From Salegentibacter sp. (GTDB lineage: Bacteria > Bacteroidota > Bacteroidia > Flavobacteriales > Flavobacteriaceae): a DNA stretch of 12,652 nucleotides. Within the stretch, counting starts at the first letter, position 1; every line of letters begins with the position of its first letter. Below are positions 1-7,468 of this stretch, in pieces. A model generated the notes under the pieces. It ran no database searches. It saw only the letters and a list, made by a program, of their open reading frames with translations, and was not told the origin of the DNA. Location: positions 1-12,652 of the forward strand of contig JAGXIG010000112.1 in NCBI GenBank assembly GCA_024635815.1, written 5' to 3'. The position numbers were made by a program, and so were the translations under genes.

Positions 1-1111
1 ATTTCTGTCTGAGGATTATTCCAAGGTTAGACATCACAAAGGTCATTGCGAAAGAACTCGTAAAGAACAGCACTAAACTCAGTTTAACCTTGGCAGGCGC
101 ACTCCTTAGGAATCCAAAGAAGCTCTTTTTAAACAACTTTCCGAAAATCAATATATAGATAAAGTTCTCTATAGAAACGATAACCCCTAAAATCCCCGGA
201 GCATCAAAAAATAGCGGTCTAAACCAAAAAGTAAAGAACTTCTCTAATAAATTATAGTCTGTCATTGGTACACCTGAAGTAGCATTATCAAGACTATTAG
301 AACGGGTTTCGGTAAATGTCATAAAATCGCCAATAAGATTTTGTGAGTTTCCAAGGTTAACTACACCTAAAATTTGTTTATTAAATAGAAGTACAAGCCC
401 AGCAATTGCTCCAAGAAAAATAGCCTTTTGTTTTTTAGTTATTTGATTTCGGTTTATAAAAATACCAAACATTCCCGCTCCCGCCAGTAGTAAAAACATA
501 TGTGGTCTTATTGCGAAAACCAATAATGAGCCTAAGCCAAGACTAATTAATCTGTTTTTCGGACTTCTAAGTGCATAAGCGAATAACATTAACCCTAAGA
601 ATATTGGAGCGCCTTTACCCAGGGATGCTGTCCAGAAGTGCATATTAGGTAGAAAAAGAATCAATACTAAAAAATCTATCTTTTTGAAGATTTTGATATT
701 TATGGTGATGTTTTCTTTGAAAAATAAATAGGCATAAACAAAGCCCAGAAAGCCTATCCAGCTAAAAAGCAACATCATCATTTCGTAGCTGAAGCCGAAG
801 AAATTAATAAAAGGAAAGGATAGAAAATCTATAAAAGATGTCCCGGTGTCTAAAAAGCCACCCCAGGTTTTTCCTTCCTTACCAGGCATACTGAAATAGC
901 GTTTGGAATCTGAAGGATTAAAAAAGGCATACGTATAATAAATCCCTGTAAAGATTATGTGATAATAAAACAGTTTGTTCATCAGGTTAGCTGAGAAAAA
1001 ATCGTGCTTTTCACTAATCTTTTTAAAGATGTACTGGTTTGCCAGATGCAAAAACGGAATAAGCATTACCGCTTGCAATAGGTTATGAATCAGGTTTATA
1101 TCTGGGGACAT
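1..1111 (-). CDS. Multi-pass membrane protein, probable polysaccharide polymerase/glycosyltransferase (3' end cut by window edge)
   Basis: The frame opens at an ATG (1109-1111) and runs without a stop to base 1, giving 370 codons of an incomplete protein. It has about eight or more hydrophobic segments separated by short basic loops. A loop at residues 156-170 (NMHFWTASLGKGAP) is followed by a hydrophobic helix; an RPHM motif lies at 202-205, a soluble-looking segment at about 260-290, and NLGIILRQK at 362-370. The WTASLGK, RPH and NLGxxxRQ motifs resemble those of EpsG/Wzy-like O-antigen or exopolysaccharide polymerases, which assemble repeat units at the inner membrane. This assignment is by motif flavour only; an integral-membrane glycosyltransferase is the alternative. 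No sugar-biosynthesis neighbours are visible, so the context does not test it. The start is the first ATG after a 280-base gap and leads into an amphipathic N-terminus and the first helix. Confidence 0.8.
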   Translation of the reverse strand, partial: MSPDINLIHNLLQAVMLIPFLHLANQYIFKKISEKHDFFSANLMNKLFYYHIIFTGIYYTYAFFNPSDSKRYFSMPGKEGKTWGGFLDTGTSFIDFLSFPFINFFGFSYEMMMLLFSWIGFLGFVYAYLFFKENITINIKIFKKIDFLVLILFLPNMHFWTASLGKGAPIFLGLMLFAYALRSPKNRLISLGLGSLLVFAIRPHMFLLLAGAGMFGIFINRNQITKKQKAIFLGAIAGLVLLFNKQILGVVNLGNSQNLIGDFMTFTETRSNSLDNATSGVPMTDYNLLEKFFTFWFRPLFFDAPGILGVIVSIENFIYILIFGKLFKKSFFGFLRSAPAKVKLSLVLFFTSSFAMTFVMSNLGIILRQK

Positions 1112-1391
1112 TTCTCTTTTTCTTTACTCCCCTTAATTCAATTACCCTACCTAAAAAATAAAGTTGTGAGTGTTTCACATAAAGTATTAAAAATCAACTT
1201 ATTTTAAGTCTTTTAGACTAATCCTTTACGTTTTTGATAAAGCTGAGAAAAAAAATCCCGAATTTTCCCCATAAAATAATCTACACTTGTGTGGAAAGAA
1301 CTTATTATTTACTCACAAGTGGGATTTAGATGCCTTTTAGAAAAATCGTTGAATCTTTTGATTTTAAACTTTTATACTCCAGGTAGTTTAC
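1112..1391. other. Intergenic region between the membrane protein and the large outer-membrane protein
   Basis: These 280 AT-rich bases hold no convincing gene. They carry the end of the upstream transcript and presumably the promoter of the membrane protein. Visible structures are an 8-bp inverted repeat (1284-1321), an A-run at 1248-1255 that reads as eight T's on the minus strand after a weak AAAAT/ATTTT stem, and a small TGTGA-N5-TCACA hairpin at 1165-1179. I found no good TTG/TAnnTTTG promoter for the gene at 1111. Confidence 0.5.
1284..1321 (-). terminator. Candidate terminator or regulatory hairpin after the large outer-membrane protein gene
   Basis: CACTTGTG (1284-1291) is repeated in inverted form as CACAAGTG (1314-1321), a perfect 8-bp stem with a 22-base AT-rich loop. 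It begins 70 bases past the stop of the minus-strand gene. A T-tract (plus-strand A's at 1248-1255) follows 28 bases later rather than directly, so this is not a canonical intrinsic terminator; an operator-like site is equally possible. Confidence 0.3.
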
Positions 1392-4300
1392 TTAGAATTT
1401 AAAATTAAAACTGAAGGTAAGTCGGCCGCCATCATCACCATAATAATAACCGGTATTAGCCGTAATGGCGCTAAAACCATTTATCCAGATAGATCCCCCA
1501 TAATTGTTTCGCCATTTATCTGAATTAGTATCCTCAGCCCAAACACGTCCGTAGTCAAATCCTGCGCTCAAGCCTATTTGAAGCGGAATAAAATTAGTTT
1601 TGAATCGGCTTACGCCTACCCTAAGATCGGTAGAGTGATAGAAAGATTGTTTGCCGTTAAAACGTTCCCAACGATAAGCTCTTAGATTTTCATTACCGCC
1701 AAGAATAGCGCCATCGTAATATTCGTAATTATCTCCAATAATAGCTTTACCGCCAACTTTGGTGGCCAGAACGGCAATCCCGCTTTCGTGTAAAGGATAA
1801 TCTATTGCGAGTGATGGGCTCACATACGCAAATTCGTTATTATGCTCGTCAATGTTGGTTTTGTAACCGGTAGTGATTTCGGCTTCAAATCCACGGGTGG
1901 GATAGGAAGGGTTATCCCGGTTTTCGTAGTTGTAATTTATTTCGGCTCCGGCATAGAGTTGCTGGTTAAATAGATCGTTGTCTTCAGAAAAAGCATCAGC
2001 GATAAATTTATCTTCCTGAAAAGAAACATTCCTCGACTGTAACATGGGTTTTGCATAAAAACTTCCGCCAGACCGACCACGCCAAATTAGCGAGGGTGCA
2101 ATTTCCCATTGCTCTATTTTAACCCGGTTATAATCCCGGCCATCAGCATCGCGATCGTATTCTGAATTTATTCCTTCTCCAAAATAATTAACTGCAAAAT
2201 TAGGACTGGTATAACGGGCAGCAATTCCCAGGTTCCAGTTGTAAAAAATATGGGCAAATTCCCCAAAATATCCCACTTCAAATCCATCAGTTGCAAAATA
2301 ATATGAGGCATCAAAAGTATGTTGGGTATTAAAAGGATTATTGGTTAGCCCGTAAGTTGTGAAAGTGTCTCTTAAGCCTAGTGAAAGGCCTTCATCTCCA
2401 TTATAATCTGCCTGAGGCATAATTTTATTCTCACTTTGTTTGCGCTTATCCGGGTCGTAAGTGTTGATCTCGTAATCATCTACTAACCATTTTTTAGACT
2501 TTGGATTTGTAATAGTGTTTTCCCTGGTTTTGTGATCGTACAATTTAATTTTACGGGTATTTTCAAAATCGTATATGTCATTTTCTTCCCCTCCAATAAC
2601 ATTGATTCTAATAAGATTTTCTCCATCACCAGTAACTTTAAAAGTGTCATCCCCATCAAGGCCGTAGATCCAAATCTCATCGGTAGCTTCAGAATTATAA
2701 GATTTACTGAAGACTTTTTTTCCATCCTCATTAATCATCTCTATAGCAGTAATACCGTTTTCTTTTCTTTCAATATTAAAAACATCATCTTCCTCGGTTC
2801 CGGGTAATACCTGGAATTCCTGGAGGTAGTTGTAATACCGCTTAGCAATATCGCCTAAATTATCTCTTCTGGCCTTAAGGTGTGCTTTAATATCTTCAAT
2901 GGTTTCATCCTGAACTGCATCAGGTAAAGCTTCAAAAGCAGTTTCGATTTCTTCGTTGGTAAGCTGAGATTGAATAAAGTTCACCTGTTCCTGCCAATCT
3001 TCCCAATCGGAATTTTTCAACAATCGCTGATCTAAAGGATATCCGGAAAGGTTGAACCATTTTACATTATCTACGTTATCATCATAGGTTTCCATTTTTC
3101 TCACAATTGGTAAGCCCAGTTTCACTAAATCTGGAATAAAACCATCGTAATTAGGAAATGCAAAATCCCTATCTCTTGGGATAGGTTTGTAAAGTTTGGT
3201 GCCATCGCTTTGGGTGTGCAAGGCCCATCTCCATTGGTCATAATGCCTGTCCCAATCGCCAATTAGCATATCTACCAACCGGTTTTTTATAAATTTATCT
3301 TCATCTGCCTTTATATTTTTTGACTCTTTTAATTCTGCTAAAAGATCAAGTGTACTAATGATATCTTCAGGAGAACCAAATTTTTCAAATTCTTTATTTT
3401 CATCACCTACGTGAGCTTCAAGCATATAGAGCTCATCTCCATATTCATCATTATTCAGGCCGAGCGCTTTTTGCTTTGGGATATAGAAAATTTGTGGTTT
3501 TCCGGCATTTATTTCAAGTAAGTCGTTAATATGTTTTAGAGAGTAACGGGCATAAGGATGCGCCGTGGTAAAGAGATCTAAAGCATAGCGCTGTGCTACT
3601 GTATTTTCTATATAATCCTTTATATAATGATCTTTTATAGCTGCAGATTGCAGAAAACGGGTAGCACTTTTTTTAAGTGCACGTATAGTGAATTCGTTTT
3701 TATCGTCGGCAATAAATCGCAGGGAACGTGATTGCATACCACCACCTTCTTTCAGCGGTTCTAGATTCCCGTCTAGCGTATCAAGAAATAATACAGGAGC
3801 TTTTATCTTTGTACTGTAAACATCCCTGTAAAAATCTCCAAAAAGCGATTTATAAAAGCCCGATTTATCGGTTTCTTCTTGGGTATAAATAGAAGCACTT
3901 ATAGTATCCCCAATTTCCTCTTTGGTTTTAAAATCAATTTCATCCCAGTTAGGTTCGTCGCTTTTAATTGTTTTGCTGAAAATTGGATTTTCACTATTTT
4001 CAATGGTGAAGAATTCAACTAGGGTTTGGTTATTTTTATAGAGTTTTAATTTCGCATAACCACTTTTAGTAGTCCCAAAGTGTTCATTCTCTTTCCTAAT
4101 ACTTAGTTTTTTAGGTTTTCCGGTGCTTCCGCTAATAATTTGGGGAATACCATCGTCTTCTAAATATTGAAGATTTTGATCTTTCCCGGAAACAAAAACC
4201 ACATTATCAAACTGGCTCGCAAGGGTTTCTAACCTGCCTCGCAAATATCTATGCTCTTCATTTTGATAATCCTGTGGAGAAAAACCGCCTATTTTTTCGG

Positions 4301-4982
4301 TAAAAGATCTTTTTGAATTGCTCATTACCGGGTGTTGCATAGAAACTACAATAGTTTTCCCGTGGGCATCTTTAATATCATCTTTAAACGCTGCAAAAAA
4401 GCGTTCCCTGGTTTTTATATCACATTTAGCATTCATATTTGGGTGTTCATCCCAGTTTTCTAAATACCATTGGGTGTCTACGGTTACCAAAATTACATTT
4501 GGGGAGATTTCTTCACTTTCTATAGGGCAACCATCATCTGGCCAAACCTCGGTGTTAGACTGGTTATCCTGAAGAAAAGATTCCAGATCGTCTATTGCAT
4601 TCTGCCCTTGTTTTGTCCATTCATTTTGCCCGGGAGTAAAAACCACGGTTCCATTAAATTCCTGAACCGCATCTAGCAAATTCTTTTGTAAAAATTGTTT
4701 CTGGGCCTCACGTTCGGTGTCATTCTTTGGAAATCCCCTGGGCGGAAGAAAATTCCCTGGTACTAAAAGCGTTGCTTCCTCATCTTTTTTAGAAGCTTCT
4801 ACAATAGCTTTTAGTACTTTTTGACCTTCACCGGTAAGGTCGTTTCCAATATTTCCTGCAACATAAAAAGTATGTTCCAGGGATTTAGGTTCTTCTTTGC
4901 CCGGAGTAACCTGGGCAGTTGCCGTTACCCCTGAAAATAAGAAAAGAAATGTAAGTTTTAATAGTTTATGAATATTAACCAT
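1392..4982 (-). CDS. Large outer-membrane protein: degenerate metallophosphoesterase domain, kinase-like middle, Omp85-like beta-barrel
   Basis: The protein has 1196 residues. A Sec signal peptide spans about 1-24 (KLLKLTFLFLFSG... cleavage near ATAQ). Residues 36-290 match the calcineurin-like phosphoesterase domain of this family by GCP (151-153), DTQWYL (169-174) and TRERFF (191-196), but the expected metal ligands are missing: N44 for Asp, G76 for Asp, Q119-N120 for Asn-His, Q216 for His, K267 and Q269 for GHxH. Residues 413-610 form a conserved module with GGG (413-415), GDWDRH (575-580) and PIPRDRD (600-606), resembling the catalytic and metal-binding loops of HipA/FAM20-type kinases. 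A short Asp/Gly-rich stretch (774-803) leads to a C-terminal beta-barrel (about 860-1196) with NPSYPTRG, the Omp85-type LGGNENLRAYR loop (1094-1104) and a terminal Phe. It likely sits in the outer membrane with soluble domains in the periplasm or outside. Substrate unknown. It follows tadA by 128 bases with its own candidate promoter. Confidence 0.85.
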   Translation of the reverse strand: MVNIHKLLKLTFLFLFSGVTATAQVTPGKEEPKSLEHTFYVAGNIGNDLTGEGQKVLKAIVEASKKDEEATLLVPGNFLPPRGFPKNDTEREAQKQFLQKNLLDAVQEFNGTVVFTPGQNEWTKQGQNAIDDLESFLQDNQSNTEVWPDDGCPIESEEISPNVILVTVDTQWYLENWDEHPNMNAKCDIKTRERFFAAFKDDIKDAHGKTIVVSMQHPVMSNSKRSFTEKIGGFSPQDYQNEEHRYLRGRLETLASQFDNVVFVSGKDQNLQYLEDDGIPQIISGSTGKPKKLSIRKENEHFGTTKSGYAKLKLYKNNQTLVEFFTIENSENPIFSKTIKSDEPNWDEIDFKTKEEIGDTISASIYTQEETDKSGFYKSLFGDFYRDVYSTKIKAPVLFLDTLDGNLEPLKEGGGMQSRSLRFIADDKNEFTIRALKKSATRFLQSAAIKDHYIKDYIENTVAQRYALDLFTTAHPYARYSLKHINDLLEINAGKPQIFYIPKQKALGLNNDEYGDELYMLEAHVGDENKEFEKFGSPEDIISTLDLLAELKESKNIKADEDKFIKNRLVDMLIGDWDRHYDQWRWALHTQSDGTKLYKPIPRDRDFAFPNYDGFIPDLVKLGLPIVRKMETYDDNVDNVKWFNLSGYPLDQRLLKNSDWEDWQEQVNFIQSQLTNEEIETAFEALPDAVQDETIEDIKAHLKARRDNLGDIAKRYYNYLQEFQVLPGTEEDDVFNIERKENGITAIEMINEDGKKVFSKSYNSEATDEIWIYGLDGDDTFKVTGDGENLIRINVIGGEENDIYDFENTRKIKLYDHKTRENTITNPKSKKWLVDDYEINTYDPDKRKQSENKIMPQADYNGDEGLSLGLRDTFTTYGLTNNPFNTQHTFDASYYFATDGFEVGYFGEFAHIFYNWNLGIAARYTSPNFAVNYFGEGINSEYDRDADGRDYNRVKIEQWEIAPSLIWRGRSGGSFYAKPMLQSRNVSFQEDKFIADAFSEDNDLFNQQLYAGAEINYNYENRDNPSYPTRGFEAEITTGYKTNIDEHNNEFAYVSPSLAIDYPLHESGIAVLATKVGGKAIIGDNYEYYDGAILGGNENLRAYRWERFNGKQSFYHSTDLRVGVSRFKTNFIPLQIGLSAGFDYGRVWAEDTNSDKWRNNYGGSIWINGFSAITANTGYYYGDDGGRLTFSFNFKF

Positions 4983-5017
4983 ATATGCGTAAAACGAAAA
5001 TTATTTTTATAGAATGT

Positions 5018-5048
5018 CAAATTTTTGAAAAAAAATGCCGTTTTACAA
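5018..5048 (-). promoter_or_regulatory. Candidate Bacteroidota promoter for the large outer-membrane protein gene
   Basis: On the minus strand, TTG (plus 5046-5048) is followed after 20 bases by AAAATTTG (plus 5018-5025), which matches TAnnTTTG at all but the first base. Spacing fits the Flavobacterium rule. Transcription would start about 30 bases upstream of the ATG at 4982, so the gene need not depend on readthrough from tadA. Confidence 0.4.
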
Positions 5049-5110
5049 TAGCTTTTAACGCATTATAACACTTGGTATTAGCAAGTCTTTAACGTTAAGG
5101 GAATATTCAA

Positions 5111-5560
5111 TTAATTCAGGTTTCTTCTTTCAATAAAGAAGCGCTTCAATAAAGAGGAAGCTTCTTCTGCCAGAATACCAGATTTGACTTCGGTTTTAGG
5201 ATGAAGTTTAACCCCGGTTTTACGATAACCGCGTTGCTGGTCTTCCGCGGCAAAAATAAGCTTCGAGATCTGGCTCCAGTATAAAGCGCCGGCACACATT
5301 TGGCAGGGTTCCAGGCTAACATACATACTGCAATCTTTTAGATATTTCCCGCCAAGAAAACTAGCGGCAGCGGTTATGGCCTGCATTTCAGCGTGAGCGG
5401 TAACATCGTTAAGGGTTTCGGTTAAATTATGGCCACGTGCAATAATTTGATTGTTGATCACCACAACAACGCCTACGGGAATCTCACCTCTTTCAAAAGC
5501 TTTTTCGGCTTCTTCCAGGGCTTTTCGCATAAAATATTCGTCGTTGTAAGGCTGTAGCAT
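5111..5560 (-). CDS. tadA: tRNA-specific adenosine deaminase TadA
   Basis: TadA is the cytosolic zinc enzyme that deaminates A34 to inosine in the ACG anticodon of tRNA-Arg, letting one tRNA read CGU, CGC and CGA. The 149 residues are normal for the family (E. coli about 167). The zinc-binding and catalytic motifs are intact: HAE at 56-58 (His ligand, Glu proton shuttle) and PCQMC at 85-89 (two Cys ligands). N-terminal EYFMRKALEEAEKA and the IPVG motif (27-30) are typical. The ATG at 5560 places the conserved N-terminus correctly. It is transcribed away from dxs out of a 98-base divergent region. Other cytidine-deaminase-fold members such as guanine deaminase are less likely, because the helix after PCQMC and the ARGHN motif (41-45) follow TadA. 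Confidence 0.95.
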   Translation of the reverse strand: MLQPYNDEYFMRKALEEAEKAFERGEIPVGVVVVINNQIIARGHNLTETLNDVTAHAEMQAITAAASFLGGKYLKDCSMYVSLEPCQMCAGALYWSQISKLIFAAEDQQRGYRKTGVKLHPKTEVKSGILAEEASSLLKRFFIERRNLN

Positions 5561-5619
5561 TGTAGATTAATATTTCTGCGGAAAGATAAAAATTATAAAA
5601 TTAGCTTCTGAAGAAATCC

Positions 5620-5652
5620 TTGTAGGAAATATCTTTTCAAAGCTTAACTTTG
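5620..5652 (+). promoter_or_regulatory. dxs promoter (TTG-N22-TAACTTTG)
   Basis: TAACTTTG at 5645-5652 is an exact match to the Bacteroidota -7 box TAnnTTTG. TTG at 5620-5622 lies 22 bases upstream, inside the accepted 17-23 spacing. The box ends only 6 bases before the dxs ATG (5659), so the predicted transcript start falls at or beside the start codon. The mRNA would be leaderless or nearly so. Confidence 0.6.
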
Positions 5653-5658
5653 CTTACT

Positions 5659-7437
5659 ATGGATCCCATTATTTTAGAAAATATACATTCACCTGAAGAC
5701 TTACGAAAACTTCCGACAGAAAGATTACAGGAAGTTTCAACCGCGTTGCGTAAGTTTATTATAGATATAGTAGCCAGCAAGGAAGGGCATCTTGGTGCCA
5801 GCCTGGGGGTGGTAGAATTAACTATTGCCTTGCATTATGCGTTCAACACCCCTAAAGATCTCCTGGTTTGGGATGTAGGCCACCAGGCATACGGCCATAA
5901 GATCTTAACGGGTAGACGCGAAAATTTTCATACCAATAGAAGACTGAACGGTATTAGCGGATTTCCGAAGCGGGAAGAAAGTGAGTACGATACCTTTGGG
6001 GTAGGGCATTCTTCAACCGCGATCTCTGCAGCCCTCGGGATGGCGATAGCTTCAAACCTTAAGGGAGAATTTAAAAAACATCATATTGCGGTTGTTGGAG
6101 ACGCTTCTATTGCTAGTGGGATGGCCTTTGAAGGATTGAACCACGCGGGAGTAACCAGGGCCAATTTACTGGTGGTACTTAACGATAACGCCATTGGGAT
6201 AGATCCCAGCGTTGGGGCTCTTAAACAATATTTAACTAAAGCGCGGGTAGGTTACAAGCCGAAACAAAGCAATATTATTGAAGCGCTTAATTTTAAATAT
6301 TTTGGTCCGGTAGATGGTCACGATATTGCGGGATTACTTGAGGTTTTTGAACAAATGAAGCAAATTGAAGGGCCTAAGTTTCTTCATGTGATTACTACGA
6401 AAGGGAAAGGTTTAAAAAAGGCTGAAGAGGACCAGGTGAAATACCACGCCCCGGGAAAATTTAAACCCGATACCGGTGAACTTTTGCCTTATGATACTAC
6501 CGGGCTTCCTTTAAAATACCAGGATGTTTTCGGACTTACTTTGGTTGAATTAGCTAAAAAGAACGAAAAAATTATAGGAATTACGCCTGCAATGCCCACC
6601 GGAAGTTCTTTAAAATTTATGATGCAGGCATTCCCTGAGAGAGCATTTGATGTTGGTATTGCCGAACAACACGCGGTAACACTCTCAGCAGGGTTGGCTA
6701 CCCAGGGTTTTAAAGTTTTCTGCGCTATTTATTCAACTTTTTTACAGCGCGCCTACGACCAGGTGATTCACGATGTGGCAATTCAGAAATTACCGGTAGT
6801 TTTTTGCCTGGATAGGGCAGGGCTGGTTGGTGAAGATGGAGCCACACACCACGGGGTTTTTGATATAGCTTATTTAAGGTGTATTCCGAATATAATAATC
6901 GCGGCGCCCAGTAATGAAACGGAACTTAGAAACCTTCTTTATACTGCACAGCTGGATCTAAAACTCCCAATGGCAATTAGATATCCAAGGGGAAGAGGCG
7001 TTAAAACAGATTGGGAAACCGCCTTTGAAGAAATAGAAATAGGAAAAGCCAAATGTTTAAAGGAAGGACATAAAATTGCTATTTTGAGTATTGGCAATAT
7101 GGCGCAAAATGTAACTAAAGTTATAGAAAATATTGAAACGGAAGTAATAGGACATTACGATATGCGTTTTGTAAAACCTTTAGATGAAAAAGTTTTACAC
7201 ACGATATTTAAAAAATATAAAGCAATTATCACTATTGAAGATGGGGTAGTGGCCGGCGGCTTTGGTAGTGCTGTTTTAGAATTTGCCGCAAAGCACGATT
7301 ATAAGTCGAAAATCAGGAATTTAGGCTTGCCAGATGAATTTATTGAGCAAGGAGATATAAATGAATTACAAGAAATTGCGAAAATTAGCGTTGAATATAT
7401 TAAGGAAGAAATAGTGTCTCTTCTTCAAAATCTTTAA
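5659..7437 (+). CDS. dxs: 1-deoxy-D-xylulose-5-phosphate synthase
   Basis: DXS condenses pyruvate and glyceraldehyde 3-phosphate to DXP using thiamine diphosphate (ThDP), the entry step of the MEP isoprenoid pathway and a source of precursors for thiamine and pyridoxal. From the ATG at 5659 it has 592 residues, about 30 fewer than E. coli; the missing part is the insert after the ThDP domain loop, where VGALKQYLTKARVG leads almost directly to FKYFGPVDGHD. Visible motifs are KEGHLGASLG (H44), WDVGHQAYGHK, GDAS (147-150) with NDN (175-177) for ThDP-Mg binding, and DRAGLVGEDGATHHG in the pyrimidine-binding domain. GDAS replaces the usual GDG, but the Asp ligand is kept. A TTG at 5650 would extend the frame by three codons but lies inside the -7 promoter box, so 5659 is preferred. 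The DUF3078 gene follows after 31 bases. Confidence 0.96.
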   Translation: MDPIILENIHSPEDLRKLPTERLQEVSTALRKFIIDIVASKEGHLGASLGVVELTIALHYAFNTPKDLLVWDVGHQAYGHKILTGRRENFHTNRRLNGISGFPKREESEYDTFGVGHSSTAISAALGMAIASNLKGEFKKHHIAVVGDASIASGMAFEGLNHAGVTRANLLVVLNDNAIGIDPSVGALKQYLTKARVGYKPKQSNIIEALNFKYFGPVDGHDIAGLLEVFEQMKQIEGPKFLHVITTKGKGLKKAEEDQVKYHAPGKFKPDTGELLPYDTTGLPLKYQDVFGLTLVELAKKNEKIIGITPAMPTGSSLKFMMQAFPERAFDVGIAEQHAVTLSAGLATQGFKVFCAIYSTFLQRAYDQVIHDVAIQKLPVVFCLDRAGLVGEDGATHHGVFDIAYLRCIPNIIIAAPSNETELRNLLYTAQLDLKLPMAIRYPRGRGVKTDWETAFEEIEIGKAKCLKEGHKIAILSIGNMAQNVTKVIENIETEVIGHYDMRFVKPLDEKVLHTIFKKYKAIITIEDGVVAGGFGSAVLEFAAKHDYKSKIRNLGLPDEFIEQGDINELQEIAKISVEYIKEEIVSLLQNL

Positions 7438-7468
7438 TTTTGCAATTCCGAATAATCTAAATTAACTA

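Noticed and set aside
1165..1179. TGTGA-N5-TCACA as a CRP-like site upstream of the membrane protein
   Set aside because: The CRP spacing is six, the half-sites are short, and the Bacteroidota regulator differs; chance is the simpler explanation.
1330..1386. An 18-codon plus-strand frame beginning MPFRKIVESF
   Set aside because: Too short, no promoter or family match, and it lies in the 3' region of a minus-strand gene.
2483..2807. Open frames on both strands within the large outer-membrane protein
   Set aside because: Out-of-frame shadows of a continuous 1196-residue reading frame whose domains are recognisable.
5071..5098. Small inverted repeats (ACTTG/CAAGT and TTAACGTTAA) between tadA and the outer-membrane protein gene
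   Set aside because: Short stems without a T-tract; too weak to call a terminator or operator.
5650..5658. TTG start for dxs giving three more residues
   Set aside because: The TTG lies within the exact -7 box TAACTTTG, and the family N-terminus begins at the following ATG.
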